48,603 nt of DNA from Chitinophagales bacterium (lineage in GTDB: Bacteria; Bacteroidota; Bacteroidia; Chitinophagales; CAIOSU01). This document shows, one piece after another, positions 7,946-14,359 of the stretch. A program made the translations under genes and the position numbers. Where the stretch lies: assembly GCA_040877935.1 (NCBI GenBank), contig JBBDNB010000058.1:1-48603 (forward strand). The letters are read 5' to 3'. How positions within the stretch are numbered: position 1 is the stretch's first letter; each line of letters begins with the position of its first letter. The notes beneath the pieces are model-generated. The model worked only from the letters and a program-made list of their open reading frames with translations, ran no database searches and had not been told where the DNA came from.

Positions 7946-8248
7946 ATGGAAAAAAAGAGACGACTCATCAGCATGGACAAACTTCCCATTGAGATTCACA
8001 CTGAATTTCAAAAGCGTTACCCAAACGGGTATAGACGCTATATTCAGAAAATCACAAATCATAAAAGAGAGGTGCTCTACTGCGTACCGGTAGAAACCGA
8101 TGACAGTTTATGGATGATCAAGGTGAAATTTAATAATAATGGAGGTCTGGAAAAACCCGTCATACCTGAGTTAGATGAGGATGACGATGAAAATGAAGTA
8201 ATGGATACTGATGATGGTGACATTCCTATACCTGATTCCGAGGAATAA
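7946..8248 (+). CDS. Hypothetical acidic-tailed protein
   Basis: A 100-residue soluble protein. Residues 1-70 are basic to neutral and rich in beta-type sequence (EVLYCVPVETDDSLWMIKVKF). Residues 75-100 form a strongly acidic low-complexity tail dominated by Asp and Glu. The charge split suggests an interaction domain plus a disordered acidic tail. I do not recognise the family. The ATG at 7946 is used; an internal ATG at 7973 would remove nine residues. No signal peptide or membrane segment is present. Confidence 0.65.
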   Translation: MEKKRRLISMDKLPIEIHTEFQKRYPNGYRRYIQKITNHKREVLYCVPVETDDSLWMIKVKFNNNGGLEKPVIPELDEDDDENEVMDTDDGDIPIPDSEE

Positions 8249-8382
8249 ACTTCAGAACCACTCAGAATAAAGCTATTCTATAAGAAAGCCTGCATTTGGC
8301 TGCCTTTTTCTATTTGCGTATTTTTAGTTCCTTAAAGCCATTCTGGTGCACTAAATTTCACCTTGAATAAAAATCACTTATA

Positions 8383-8679
8383 ATGAAACAATTCCTGATT
8401 GATATTCAGCTTCCAATAAATATTTCAGAAAATTTCATCAAACAAATTCCTGATCAACACGAACAAATTGAGCAGATGATGGAATCAGGAGTTATCCGCT
8501 CCTATTCTCTGAGTGCAGATCGCAGCAGACTTTCTATGGTCTTCAATGCAGATCATTCAGATAAAGTACAGGAAATATTACAAGAATTTAAGCTCTACGA
8601 ATATTTCGATACCACTGTCACAGAGTTGTTTTTCTACAAAGAAGCTCCTGAACAACTCCCCGCCATTTCACTAAACTGA
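8383..8679 (+). CDS. Muconolactone-isomerase-like small protein
   Basis: A 98-residue protein with the ferredoxin-like (alpha/beta-plait) pattern of muconolactone delta-isomerase proteins: an opening strand QFLIDIQLP, helix with IEQMMESGVIRSYSLSADRSRLSMVF, and the closing FKLYEYFDTTVTELFF, which parallels the LFPYMDIEVTPL end of the enzyme family. Whether it is an isomerase or only shares the fold is unknown. It stands 1 nt upstream of the glucuronokinase-like gene and opens the 8383-11378 operon, so it may serve the same sugar pathway or act as a binding or assembly protein. Confidence 0.65.
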   Translation: MKQFLIDIQLPINISENFIKQIPDQHEQIEQMMESGVIRSYSLSADRSRLSMVFNADHSDKVQEILQEFKLYEYFDTTVTELFFYKEAPEQLPAISLN

Positions 8680-8680
8680 T

Positions 8681-9685
8681 ATGTTTGAAGCAAAGTCTTA
8701 TCCAAGAGCAGCACTGATCGGCAATCCTTCCGATGGCTATTTTGGAAAGTGCATTGCTTTTGTGTTTTCTGATTTTTCGGCCAATGTAAAAGCTGAAGTA
8801 GGGGAAAGCTGGCAAATCATATCGCCCGCTGAAGAAGAACAATTTCCTACAATTGAAATACTGAATCAAAGCATCAGGGAGTATGGCTATTTTGGAGGAA
8901 AGCCATTGATGTTGGCGAGCTTAAAAGTCTTTACTGATTTTGCAAAAAAACAGAATTGGAAACTGCCCGATACTGCACTCAGTATAAAATACAGTTCTGA
9001 TATTCCCTTGAGAGTGGGACTTGCAGGTTCCAGTGCATTGATCACAGCCTTGTTTCGCGTTTTGCTTCAATGGGCCGATAAAGAAATTGCACCGACAGTA
9101 CTTGCCAATTTGGTACTATCAGTAGAAAAAGAGGAGCTGGGAATTGGTGCAGGACTTCAAGATCGAGTAGCTCAGGCCTACGAACATCCTGTTTTTATGG
9201 ATTTTGATAAATCCATTATGGAAAAACAGGGCTTTGGCCAATACCACAAAATCAAGCTGGATACTATACAAGACTGTCTTTTCATTGTTTATTCACAAGA
9301 ACTTTCAGAAGGTTCAGAAGTAGTTCACAATACTTTCCAAAAGGATTTCAGCAACAATAAACCCGAAGCACTCCGGGCGATTGAAAGTTGGAAATCCATT
9401 GCCGATGCGTTTTATTCTGCGCTGCAAACGGGAAACAATGCAAGACTTGCTGAGCTAATGAATGAAAATTTCAAGCTTAGGGAAAAGGTAATGCCGCTGC
9501 AAAAAGCACAGGTAAAGCTGGTGAAAAAAGTAAGCGCTACCGGAGTGGCAGCAAAATTCTGTGGTTCAGGCGGGGCTGTACTCGCCCTTGCAGATTCGCC
9601 AGAAGCAAGAGACTATTGCTGCGATCAATTAAGGGCTGAAGGGCTTGCGGTGATAAAACCACAAATTGTATATTCGCAGGCATGA
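8681..9685 (+). CDS. GHMP kinase, glucuronokinase-like
   Basis: A 334-residue GHMP-superfamily small-molecule kinase. It opens with ALIGNPSDGYFGKCIAF (residues 11-27), has the ATP-binding motif GLAGSSAL (113-120), then VEKEELGIGAGLQDRVAQAYE, and ends with the motif-3 region CGSGGAVLAL. These segments, including GNPSD-Y-GK and the GLQDRVAQ stretch, match my memory of plant glucuronokinases, which phosphorylate free D-glucuronate at C1. The next gene, overlapping by 4 nt, encodes a GalU-like uridylyltransferase, the enzyme class needed to convert the product to UDP-glucuronate. The combination makes a glucuronate salvage route likely. A related sugar or a heptose/mevalonate-type substrate remains possible. 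Confidence 0.75.
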   Translation: MFEAKSYPRAALIGNPSDGYFGKCIAFVFSDFSANVKAEVGESWQIISPAEEEQFPTIEILNQSIREYGYFGGKPLMLASLKVFTDFAKKQNWKLPDTALSIKYSSDIPLRVGLAGSSALITALFRVLLQWADKEIAPTVLANLVLSVEKEELGIGAGLQDRVAQAYEHPVFMDFDKSIMEKQGFGQYHKIKLDTIQDCLFIVYSQELSEGSEVVHNTFQKDFSNNKPEALRAIESWKSIADAFYSALQTGNNARLAELMNENFKLREKVMPLQKAQVKLVKKVSATGVAAKFCGSGGAVLALADSPEARDYCCDQLRAEGLAVIKPQIVYSQA

Positions 9686-10527
9686 GCGATCTACTTCGAA
9701 AAGCAGTTATCCCCATTGCCGGTTTTGGCATAAGAATGCTCCCATTAAGCAAAGCAGTTCCTAAGGAATTGCTCCCCATAAACGGACTTCCTGTTGTGCA
9801 TCATGTAGTTGCAGAAGCCGTAGCTTCGGGTTGTGAGCAAATCCTTTTCATCAGCAGGCCGGGCAAAAGGGCCGTTGAAAATTACTTCAGGGAAGATCCC
9901 GCATTGGAAAAGATACTTGCTGAAAAAGGACAGCTCCATTTACTTGAATCATTGATTGAGCTCCGCAGTAGGTTTGAGCTTAAAGTGATTGACCAGGAAA
10001 AACAAAACGGGTTGGGCGATGCCATTGCCTGTGCAAAGGATTTTGTGGGAAACGATCATTTTGCCGTATTGCTGGGCGATGCCATTTTGTACAGCGATGA
10101 ACATTCTGTTTTAAGCCAAATGCTCGATGTTCACAAGCAACACCATGCATCGGTAATTGCAGTGGAAGAGGTGCCAATGGAAAAAGTCAGTAAGTATGGA
10201 ATAGTGGGCGGACTCCACATGGACAGCAAACTTGTAGATGTAAACAAGCTGGTAGAAAAACCTTCACCTGAAGACAGCCCCTCAAACCTTGCTGTAGCTG
10301 CGAGGTATATTTTATCCCCTGCCATTTTTGACTATTTAGAAAAAACAGGAAAAGGGAAAGGCGGAGAATTACAAATCAGTGATGCATTGCACAAAATGGC
10401 GCAATCCCATAAAATAATGGCCTTGAAATTCGCTGGAAAAAGACTGGATATTGGCAATCCCAAAGATTTTCTCGAGGCCAATAATTATTTGCACGCTACA
10501 AGAAACAGAAAAAATGCTGAGCTATGA
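9682..10527 (+). CDS. GalU-like UTP:sugar-1-phosphate uridylyltransferase
   Basis: A 281-residue nucleotidyltransferase of the GalU group. The N-terminal signature is AVIPIAGFGIRMLPLSKAVPKE (segments at residues 8-29), followed by LLPINGLPVVHHVV and later LLGDAIL, VEKPSPEDSPSNLA, AARYILSP and an LDIGNPKDFLEAN end. In GalU the loop normally reads GxGTRxLP; here Ile17 replaces the Thr. It is somewhat shorter than typical GalU. Coupled by 4-nt overlaps to the upstream kinase and the downstream SDR, it probably makes a UDP-sugar from the sugar-1-phosphate formed by the kinase. Plain UTP-glucose-1-phosphate activity is the alternative. Confidence 0.85.
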   Translation: MSDLLRKAVIPIAGFGIRMLPLSKAVPKELLPINGLPVVHHVVAEAVASGCEQILFISRPGKRAVENYFREDPALEKILAEKGQLHLLESLIELRSRFELKVIDQEKQNGLGDAIACAKDFVGNDHFAVLLGDAILYSDEHSVLSQMLDVHKQHHASVIAVEEVPMEKVSKYGIVGGLHMDSKLVDVNKLVEKPSPEDSPSNLAVAARYILSPAIFDYLEKTGKGKGGELQISDALHKMAQSHKIMALKFAGKRLDIGNPKDFLEANNYLHATRNRKNAEL

Positions 10528-11378
10528 AAGGCAAAGTTGTGGCCATCACTGGTGCCAATGCCGGAATCGGCTTTTATACGGCCAAAGCACTTTTGGAAAA
10601 AGGTGCAGAAGTAGTAATGTTTTGCAGAAACCTTGAAAAAGCAGAAAATGCCAAACAGAAACTGATTGCCGACACCGGAAATGATAAAGTGAAAACAATT
10701 CAGGCCAATATGGCTTCTTTTGCTTCTATTGAAAAAGCCTGTAAAACTTTTTTATCGAAATACGACAAACTCGATGTACTGGTCAATAATGCCGGAGTGA
10801 TGCGCACCCAATTTGCATTGAGTGAGGACGGGATTGAACAAACCATGGCCATCAATCATTATGCTTATTTCCTGATGTGCTATTATTTGATGCCTGCACT
10901 AAAAAAAGCAGAAAATGCCAGGATTGTAAATGTAGCCTCCAGGGCGCATGAAGGTGTGAAAATGGATGTGGACTCGCTCAATGAAAAATCACATTTCAAT
11001 TTTAGAAAGCAATACAAACTTTCGAAGTTGGCCAATGTGCTGTTTACCTATAAACTGGCCGACCTTTTGAAAGACAGCAGTATAACAGTCAATTGCCTTG
11101 ATCCCGGACTGGTAAAAACCGATCTGGGCAAAAAAGCCGGAAGCAAATTAATAGCCTGGGCCTGGTCGCTTTTCACCTTAACCGGAATTAGTCCTGAAAA
11201 AGGCGCAAAAACTTCAGTCTATCTTGCTTCAAGTGAAGAAGTAGAAAATACCTCTGGCAAATACTTTGAGGAATGCCAGGCCTGTGAAAGTTCGGAATTG
11301 ACTTATGATAAGCAATTACAGGATGCTCTTTGGGAAAAAACAGCAAGGTATACCGGAAAGGGCAATTGGGATGTTTGA
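10524..11378 (+). CDS. Short-chain dehydrogenase/reductase, retinol-dehydrogenase-like
   Basis: A 284-residue classical SDR. The cofactor loop TGANAGIG spans residues 9-16, NNAG 88-91, the catalytic serine is in NVASRAH (Ser139), and Tyr164/Lys168 form the YxxxK pair (YKLSK). The cofactor loop and the FCRNLEKAE segment after the second strand, with its Arg, suggest NADP(H). The sequence style is that of the RDH/WWOX/protochlorophyllide-reductase-like branch rather than sugar epimerases. Its ATG overlaps the preceding stop by 4 nt, so it is translated with the kinase and uridylyltransferase; what it would do in that pathway is not clear. Intergenic 11379-11640 holds no gene; a perfect 12-bp palindrome (gttttgcaaaac) lies at 11572-11583 upstream of the MerR gene. 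Confidence 0.85.
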   Translation: MKGKVVAITGANAGIGFYTAKALLEKGAEVVMFCRNLEKAENAKQKLIADTGNDKVKTIQANMASFASIEKACKTFLSKYDKLDVLVNNAGVMRTQFALSEDGIEQTMAINHYAYFLMCYYLMPALKKAENARIVNVASRAHEGVKMDVDSLNEKSHFNFRKQYKLSKLANVLFTYKLADLLKDSSITVNCLDPGLVKTDLGKKAGSKLIAWAWSLFTLTGISPEKGAKTSVYLASSEEVENTSGKYFEECQACESSELTYDKQLQDALWEKTARYTGKGNWDV

Positions 11379-11640
11379 TTTTTAATTGTTATACTTTTCA
11401 TTTCTCCCCAGCTTACAAAAGACTGCTTGTGCCTGTTTTTCAAAGAACCTTTACCAAACTCCATTCTAATGACGATAGACTTCCAAAGTCTTATTCCGAT
11501 AACTATGACGACTTAATTTTTGCTGTGGTGCTTTTTCAAATTTTTGTTTGAATTCAATGATTAATAACGCAGTTTTGCAAAACAATTCCCTTAGTTTTTG
11601 TTTAGCTTATTAGATGGATTGCTCCACAAGTATTTTTTGA

Positions 11641-12522
11641 ATGAGTCAATATTCGATAAAAGATTTAGAATTGCTTACCGGCATTAAATCCCATACCTTG
11701 CGAATATGGGAAAGCCGCTATAATGTCATTACTCCAAAACGCACCAAAACAAACATTCGCTACTACCTGGATGAAGACCTCAGAAAAATCCTCAATGTAG
11801 CCCACTTAAATAAACTTGGTTATAAGATTTCTAAAATTGCCAAACTTTCTGAGGAGGAACGAAATGAACTGGTTCTTGAAAACAGTGTAGATTGCGAACA
11901 GATTGAAGGTCAGATTCAATGTCTTACAAAAGCAATGCTCAACTATGACGAGCAAGAATTCAATCATTTGCTGGCGAATGCTACATTGAAAATGGGTTTT
12001 GAAAGATGTATGCTTGAAATTGCGTATCCCTTTCTGGAAAAAATCGGAAAATTATGGCAGGCATCTTCTATTTGCGTGGCTCAGGAGCATTTTGTAAGTA
12101 ATTTATTGCGGCAAAAAATCATTGTTGCCACTGACGGACAAATGCTAAAAGATCCGGAAAACTCAAAGCGTGCAATACTCTTTTGTCCACCCGGAGAAAT
12201 ACACGAGCTCAATTTACTTTTTGTCAATTATATACTGCGCATACGCAATATTCACACTTTATACCTGGGTACAGATATGCCCCTTTGCGATCTCTCTAAT
12301 GTTAAGGCACATTACAAGCCACATTGTTTTGTTATGGCAATGACCGCAGGTTATGCTCAAAAAAATCAAAGTGCACTTAACGAACAATTAAAAATTCAAC
12401 TAGGAGATACTCCGGGTTTTTTAATTGGCAGCCTTTGCAATAAAAAATCAGAATGGCATAAAAACATTCACCTCGTTAAAAACATCAAAGAGCTCGAAAA
12501 GCAGCTAAAATCATTAGTTTAA
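11641..12522 (+). CDS. MerR-family regulator with B12-binding-type domain (CarH/LitR-like)
   Basis: A 293-residue protein. Residues 1-70 form a MerR winged-helix DNA-binding domain (YSIKDLELLTGIKSHTLRIW, then ESRYNVITPKR). Residues 85-155 form a helical bundle with Trp139 and, eleven residues later, the Glu149-His150 pair, matching the W-x9-EH motif of the CarH cobalamin cap domain. Residues 177-293 form a Rossmann domain with PPGEIHEL, where His188 is at the place of the lower axial cobalt ligand. In CarH/LitR, adenosylcobalamin-dependent tetramers repress carotenoid and light-stress genes in the dark and fall apart in light. Position 140, next to the Trp, is Gln where Thermus CarH has a His that binds cobalt after illumination. 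It is followed by an ECF sigma factor. Light sensing is inferred. Confidence 0.85.
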   Translation: MSQYSIKDLELLTGIKSHTLRIWESRYNVITPKRTKTNIRYYLDEDLRKILNVAHLNKLGYKISKIAKLSEEERNELVLENSVDCEQIEGQIQCLTKAMLNYDEQEFNHLLANATLKMGFERCMLEIAYPFLEKIGKLWQASSICVAQEHFVSNLLRQKIIVATDGQMLKDPENSKRAILFCPPGEIHELNLLFVNYILRIRNIHTLYLGTDMPLCDLSNVKAHYKPHCFVMAMTAGYAQKNQSALNEQLKIQLGDTPGFLIGSLCNKKSEWHKNIHLVKNIKELEKQLKSLV

Positions 12523-12555
12523 CTTTGTTTAACTATTTTAAATAAAAAGTTAAAC
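12517..12555. promoter_or_regulatory. Candidate operator: GTTTAAC repeats upstream of ECF sigma gene
   Basis: GTTTAAC occurs at 12517-12523 and again at 12527-12533, exactly one 10-bp period apart. The reverse complement GTTAAAC lies at 12549-12555, forming an inverted repeat with the second copy over a 15-nt spacer. The block ends 6 nt before the -33 element of the sigma-gene promoter. Thermus CarH is known to bind roughly 11-bp direct repeats, so helical phasing of these sites fits the neighbouring regulator. Binding itself is inferred. Confidence 0.5.
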
Positions 12556-12561
12556 ATTTTA

Positions 12562-12592
12562 TTGTTTTTTGTCCCTGTAATTCCTATATTTG
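12562..12592 (+). promoter_or_regulatory. Bacteroidota-type promoter for ECF sigma gene
   Basis: TTG at 12562-12564, a 20-nt spacer, and TATATTTG at 12585-12592 match the Bacteroidota housekeeping consensus (TTTG or TTG, about 19-21 nt, TAnnTTTG). The ATG follows 23 nt after the -7 box. Confidence 0.6.
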
Positions 12593-12615
12593 AATCAAAC
12601 AAAAAATAATTGATC

Positions 12616-13137
12616 ATGGCTGTTATGAATTTCACCGATAAAGTTGTCGATTACACAAATAACCTTTTGCCATTTGCGGTAAATCTCACAAAAGACAAAG
12701 AATCTGCACATGACTTATTGCAGGAAACTGTTTACAGAGCAATTACAAATGAAGATAAATACCAGAGTGGCACCAACCTCAAAGCGTGGTTGTTTACCAT
12801 TATGAGAAATATTTTCATCAATAACTACCGCAAAAACCAAAAGCGCAATACGCTGATTGACACGACTGAAAACCTCTATTTTATTAACAATGCAGGCACG
12901 GTAATCGAAAATGAATCTTCTACCAATTTTGTAATGGAAGATTTAATGCGCGCTGTAAATAATCTAAGTGATGATTTCAAAATTCCTTTCGTAATGCATT
13001 ATGAAGGGTTTAAATATCACGAAATTGCAGACAAATTAAACTTGCCACTGGGAACAGTTAAAAGTCGCATTTTCTTTGCCCGTAAAGAATTGAAGTCAAA
13101 ACTAAAACCATACGACAGAAATAAATACAACCGCTAA
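12616..13137 (+). CDS. ECF-type RNA polymerase sigma factor
   Basis: A 173-residue sigma-70-family factor with only regions 2 and 4. Region 2 includes DLLQETVYRAITNEDKY and LKAWLFTIMRNIFINNYRK; region 4 includes LSDDFKIPFVMHYEGFKYHEIADKLNLPLGTVKSRIFFARKEL (segments), a standard helix-turn-helix. The ATG at 12616 is preferred to an in-frame TTG at 12610, given its position after the promoter. Located directly downstream of the CarH-like MerR gene, with repeated sites before its promoter, it is probably the direct target of that regulator, as LitR/LitS-type pairs are in other bacteria. No carotenoid genes are present in the window, so its regulon would be elsewhere. No anti-sigma factor gene is adjacent. 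Confidence 0.92.
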   Translation: MAVMNFTDKVVDYTNNLLPFAVNLTKDKESAHDLLQETVYRAITNEDKYQSGTNLKAWLFTIMRNIFINNYRKNQKRNTLIDTTENLYFINNAGTVIENESSTNFVMEDLMRAVNNLSDDFKIPFVMHYEGFKYHEIADKLNLPLGTVKSRIFFARKELKSKLKPYDRNKYNR

Positions 13138-13153
13138 GTTTTAGACTAGCCAA

Positions 13154-13197
13154 CAACAAAAAAGCAGGACTTAAATTTAAGCCCTGCTTTTTTGTTG
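13154..13197. terminator. Bidirectional terminator with 22-bp arms
   Basis: The arms 13154-13175 and 13176-13197 are complementary with one mismatch. The core gcagg/cctgc is flanked by an A-run on the left and a T-run on the right, so it works in both directions. It separates the convergent ECF gene (plus) from the 82-residue gene (minus). Confidence 0.85.
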
Positions 13198-13222
13198 CAT
13201 CAATCCTAAATATGTAGATTGC

Positions 13223-13471
13223 TTAATTTTTATGGTTAAGTATTGCGGTAAGCTTACTGAAATTAAGTATGCGATCAATACTTTTCTGAGTCACATCCTG
13301 CCCAGTATTAGCAAAATTATCAAGCACATTTTTTGATTCTTCCATTTGAACATATTTTTCCTTCAAAAAGGGATTTCTCAAAAAAGCTTCTTCAATAGCT
13401 TGATTTTCAGTGGGCTCTGTCTCATTATACAGCTTTTTGACCAAATAATCATATGTAGATAATTCTTGCAT
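13223..13471 (-). CDS. Conserved small protein downstream of RpoE-like sigma factor
   Basis: An 82-residue soluble, helix-rich protein beginning MQELSTYDYLVKKLYNE, with an acidic TEPTENQAIEEA segment and a basic C-terminus. An upstream ATG at 13519 would add 16 residues with no sign of conservation, so the ATG at 13471 is chosen. Small proteins with this opening are, to my knowledge, often found beside RpoE-like sigma factors in Bacteroidota. It has no membrane helix and no recognisable anti-sigma zinc motif, so a regulatory role is open. A minus-strand terminator lies between it and the sigma gene. Confidence 0.65.
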   Translation of the reverse strand: MQELSTYDYLVKKLYNETEPTENQAIEEAFLRNPFLKEKYVQMEESKNVLDNFANTGQDVTQKSIDRILNFSKLTAILNHKN

Positions 13472-13540
13472 TTTGGCTCTTTTTTTAATGAATGAAAGAC
13501 AAGCTACTAACGCAAGCATTTCTTAATTATTTTACAAACA

Positions 13541-13575
13541 AAAAAAGAGCACCCCAAATTAATGGGATACTCTTT
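13541..13575 (-). terminator. Intrinsic terminator of the RpoE-like sigma gene
   Basis: Read on the minus strand, aaagag and ctcttt arms, with an inner ccca/tggg pairing, are followed by a run of T. It ends the sigma-factor transcript before the 82-residue gene, which therefore needs read-through or its own promoter. Confidence 0.65.
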
Positions 13576-13606
13576 GCTTCAAACCCTAAAAATGAAACTA
13601 TCTTTA

Positions 13607-14188
13607 TTACAATTGAATGTGATTTTCTTCAATGAATTTGCGCATATTAATAAGCGCATAGCGCATACGTCCAAGTGCTGTATTGATACTTACACCAGTG
13701 TTTTCTGATATTTCTTTAAAGCTCAAACCTGCATAATGCCGCATAATCACCACTTCTTTTTGCTCTTCAGGCAATTCCTGCAGAATTTTCCTGACTTTAT
13801 CATGCGTCTCACCGGTAGTGATAATTTCTTCAGCATTGGCGTCATCCAATTTGAGCACATCGAAAATATCAAACTCATCAGAGCCGCTGAACTTTGGCGC
13901 TCTTTTGGATTTTCTGAAATGATCAACACATAAATTATGTGCTATTCTCAAAACCCAGGGCAGAAATTTTCCTTCTTCCTTATAATTTCCTGAACGCAAG
14001 GTCTTGATAACTTTTATAAAAGTGTCCTGGAAAATATCATTGGCCAGATTAGTATCTTTCACAAAAATTACGATGGCACCGAAAATTCGGTTTCTATGTC
14101 GATTGATCAATGTTTCTAATGCCGATTCGTTTCCGTTGAGGTAATCTTTTACCAAAACCTGATCTGTTAATTCTTTCTTCATTCTCAT
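13607..14188 (-). CDS. RpoE-like ECF sigma factor
   Basis: A 193-residue ECF sigma factor. Region 2 contains DTNLANDIFQDTFIKVIKTL and FLPWVLRIAHNLCVDHFRK; region 4 contains LPEEQKEVVIMRHYAGLSFKEIS and TGVSINTALGRMRYAL. It differs clearly from the other sigma factor in the window and resembles the widely conserved RpoE-type sigma factor of Bacteroidota. It is divergent from uvrA across a 171-bp intergenic region. No anti-sigma membrane protein follows; instead there is a terminator and then a small soluble protein. The start could be two residues further in (second Met). Confidence 0.92.
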   Translation of the reverse strand: MRMKKELTDQVLVKDYLNGNESALETLINRHRNRIFGAIVIFVKDTNLANDIFQDTFIKVIKTLRSGNYKEEGKFLPWVLRIAHNLCVDHFRKSKRAPKFSGSDEFDIFDVLKLDDANAEEIITTGETHDKVRKILQELPEEQKEVVIMRHYAGLSFKEISENTGVSINTALGRMRYALINMRKFIEENHIQL

Positions 14189-14292
14189 AATCGCTGGCTT
14201 TTAGTGATATTTGCAAAAACAATTTGATTCACTACTACCAATAACTGTGCCTATTTTTTTAAGTGTTTGATATTCAGTCAATTAATTGACGT

Positions 14293-14331
14293 ATTAAACT
14301 TCATTAAACAACAGTGTACAAAATTTTAAAC
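14293..14331. promoter_or_regulatory. TTAAAC direct repeats upstream of uvrA
   Basis: ATTAAAC occurs at 14293-14299 and 14303-14309, one 10-bp period apart. TTTAAAC follows at 14325-14331, and a gtgtaca at 14314-14320 lies between. The first pair has the same core and the same period as the (reverse-complemented) pair upstream of the ECF sigma gene. The block is 29-67 nt before the uvrA start. In an AT-rich intergenic region this may be chance. Confidence 0.3.
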
Positions 14332-14359
14332 AGCAAGTGTAGTAATTTGTATTTACCTT

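Noticed and set aside
8285-8309. Hairpin with T-run after the 100-residue protein gene
   Set aside because: Only about four base pairs (agcc/ggct) can form without bulges, too weak to call a terminator.
11330-11551. 73-codon reading frame at the end of the SDR gene
   Set aside because: It begins inside the SDR gene in another frame, and its translation shows no domain or signal.
13472-13519. Longer N-terminus for the 82-residue protein
   Set aside because: The extra residues resemble a chance upstream extension; the internal ATG at 13471 gives the opening expected for such proteins.
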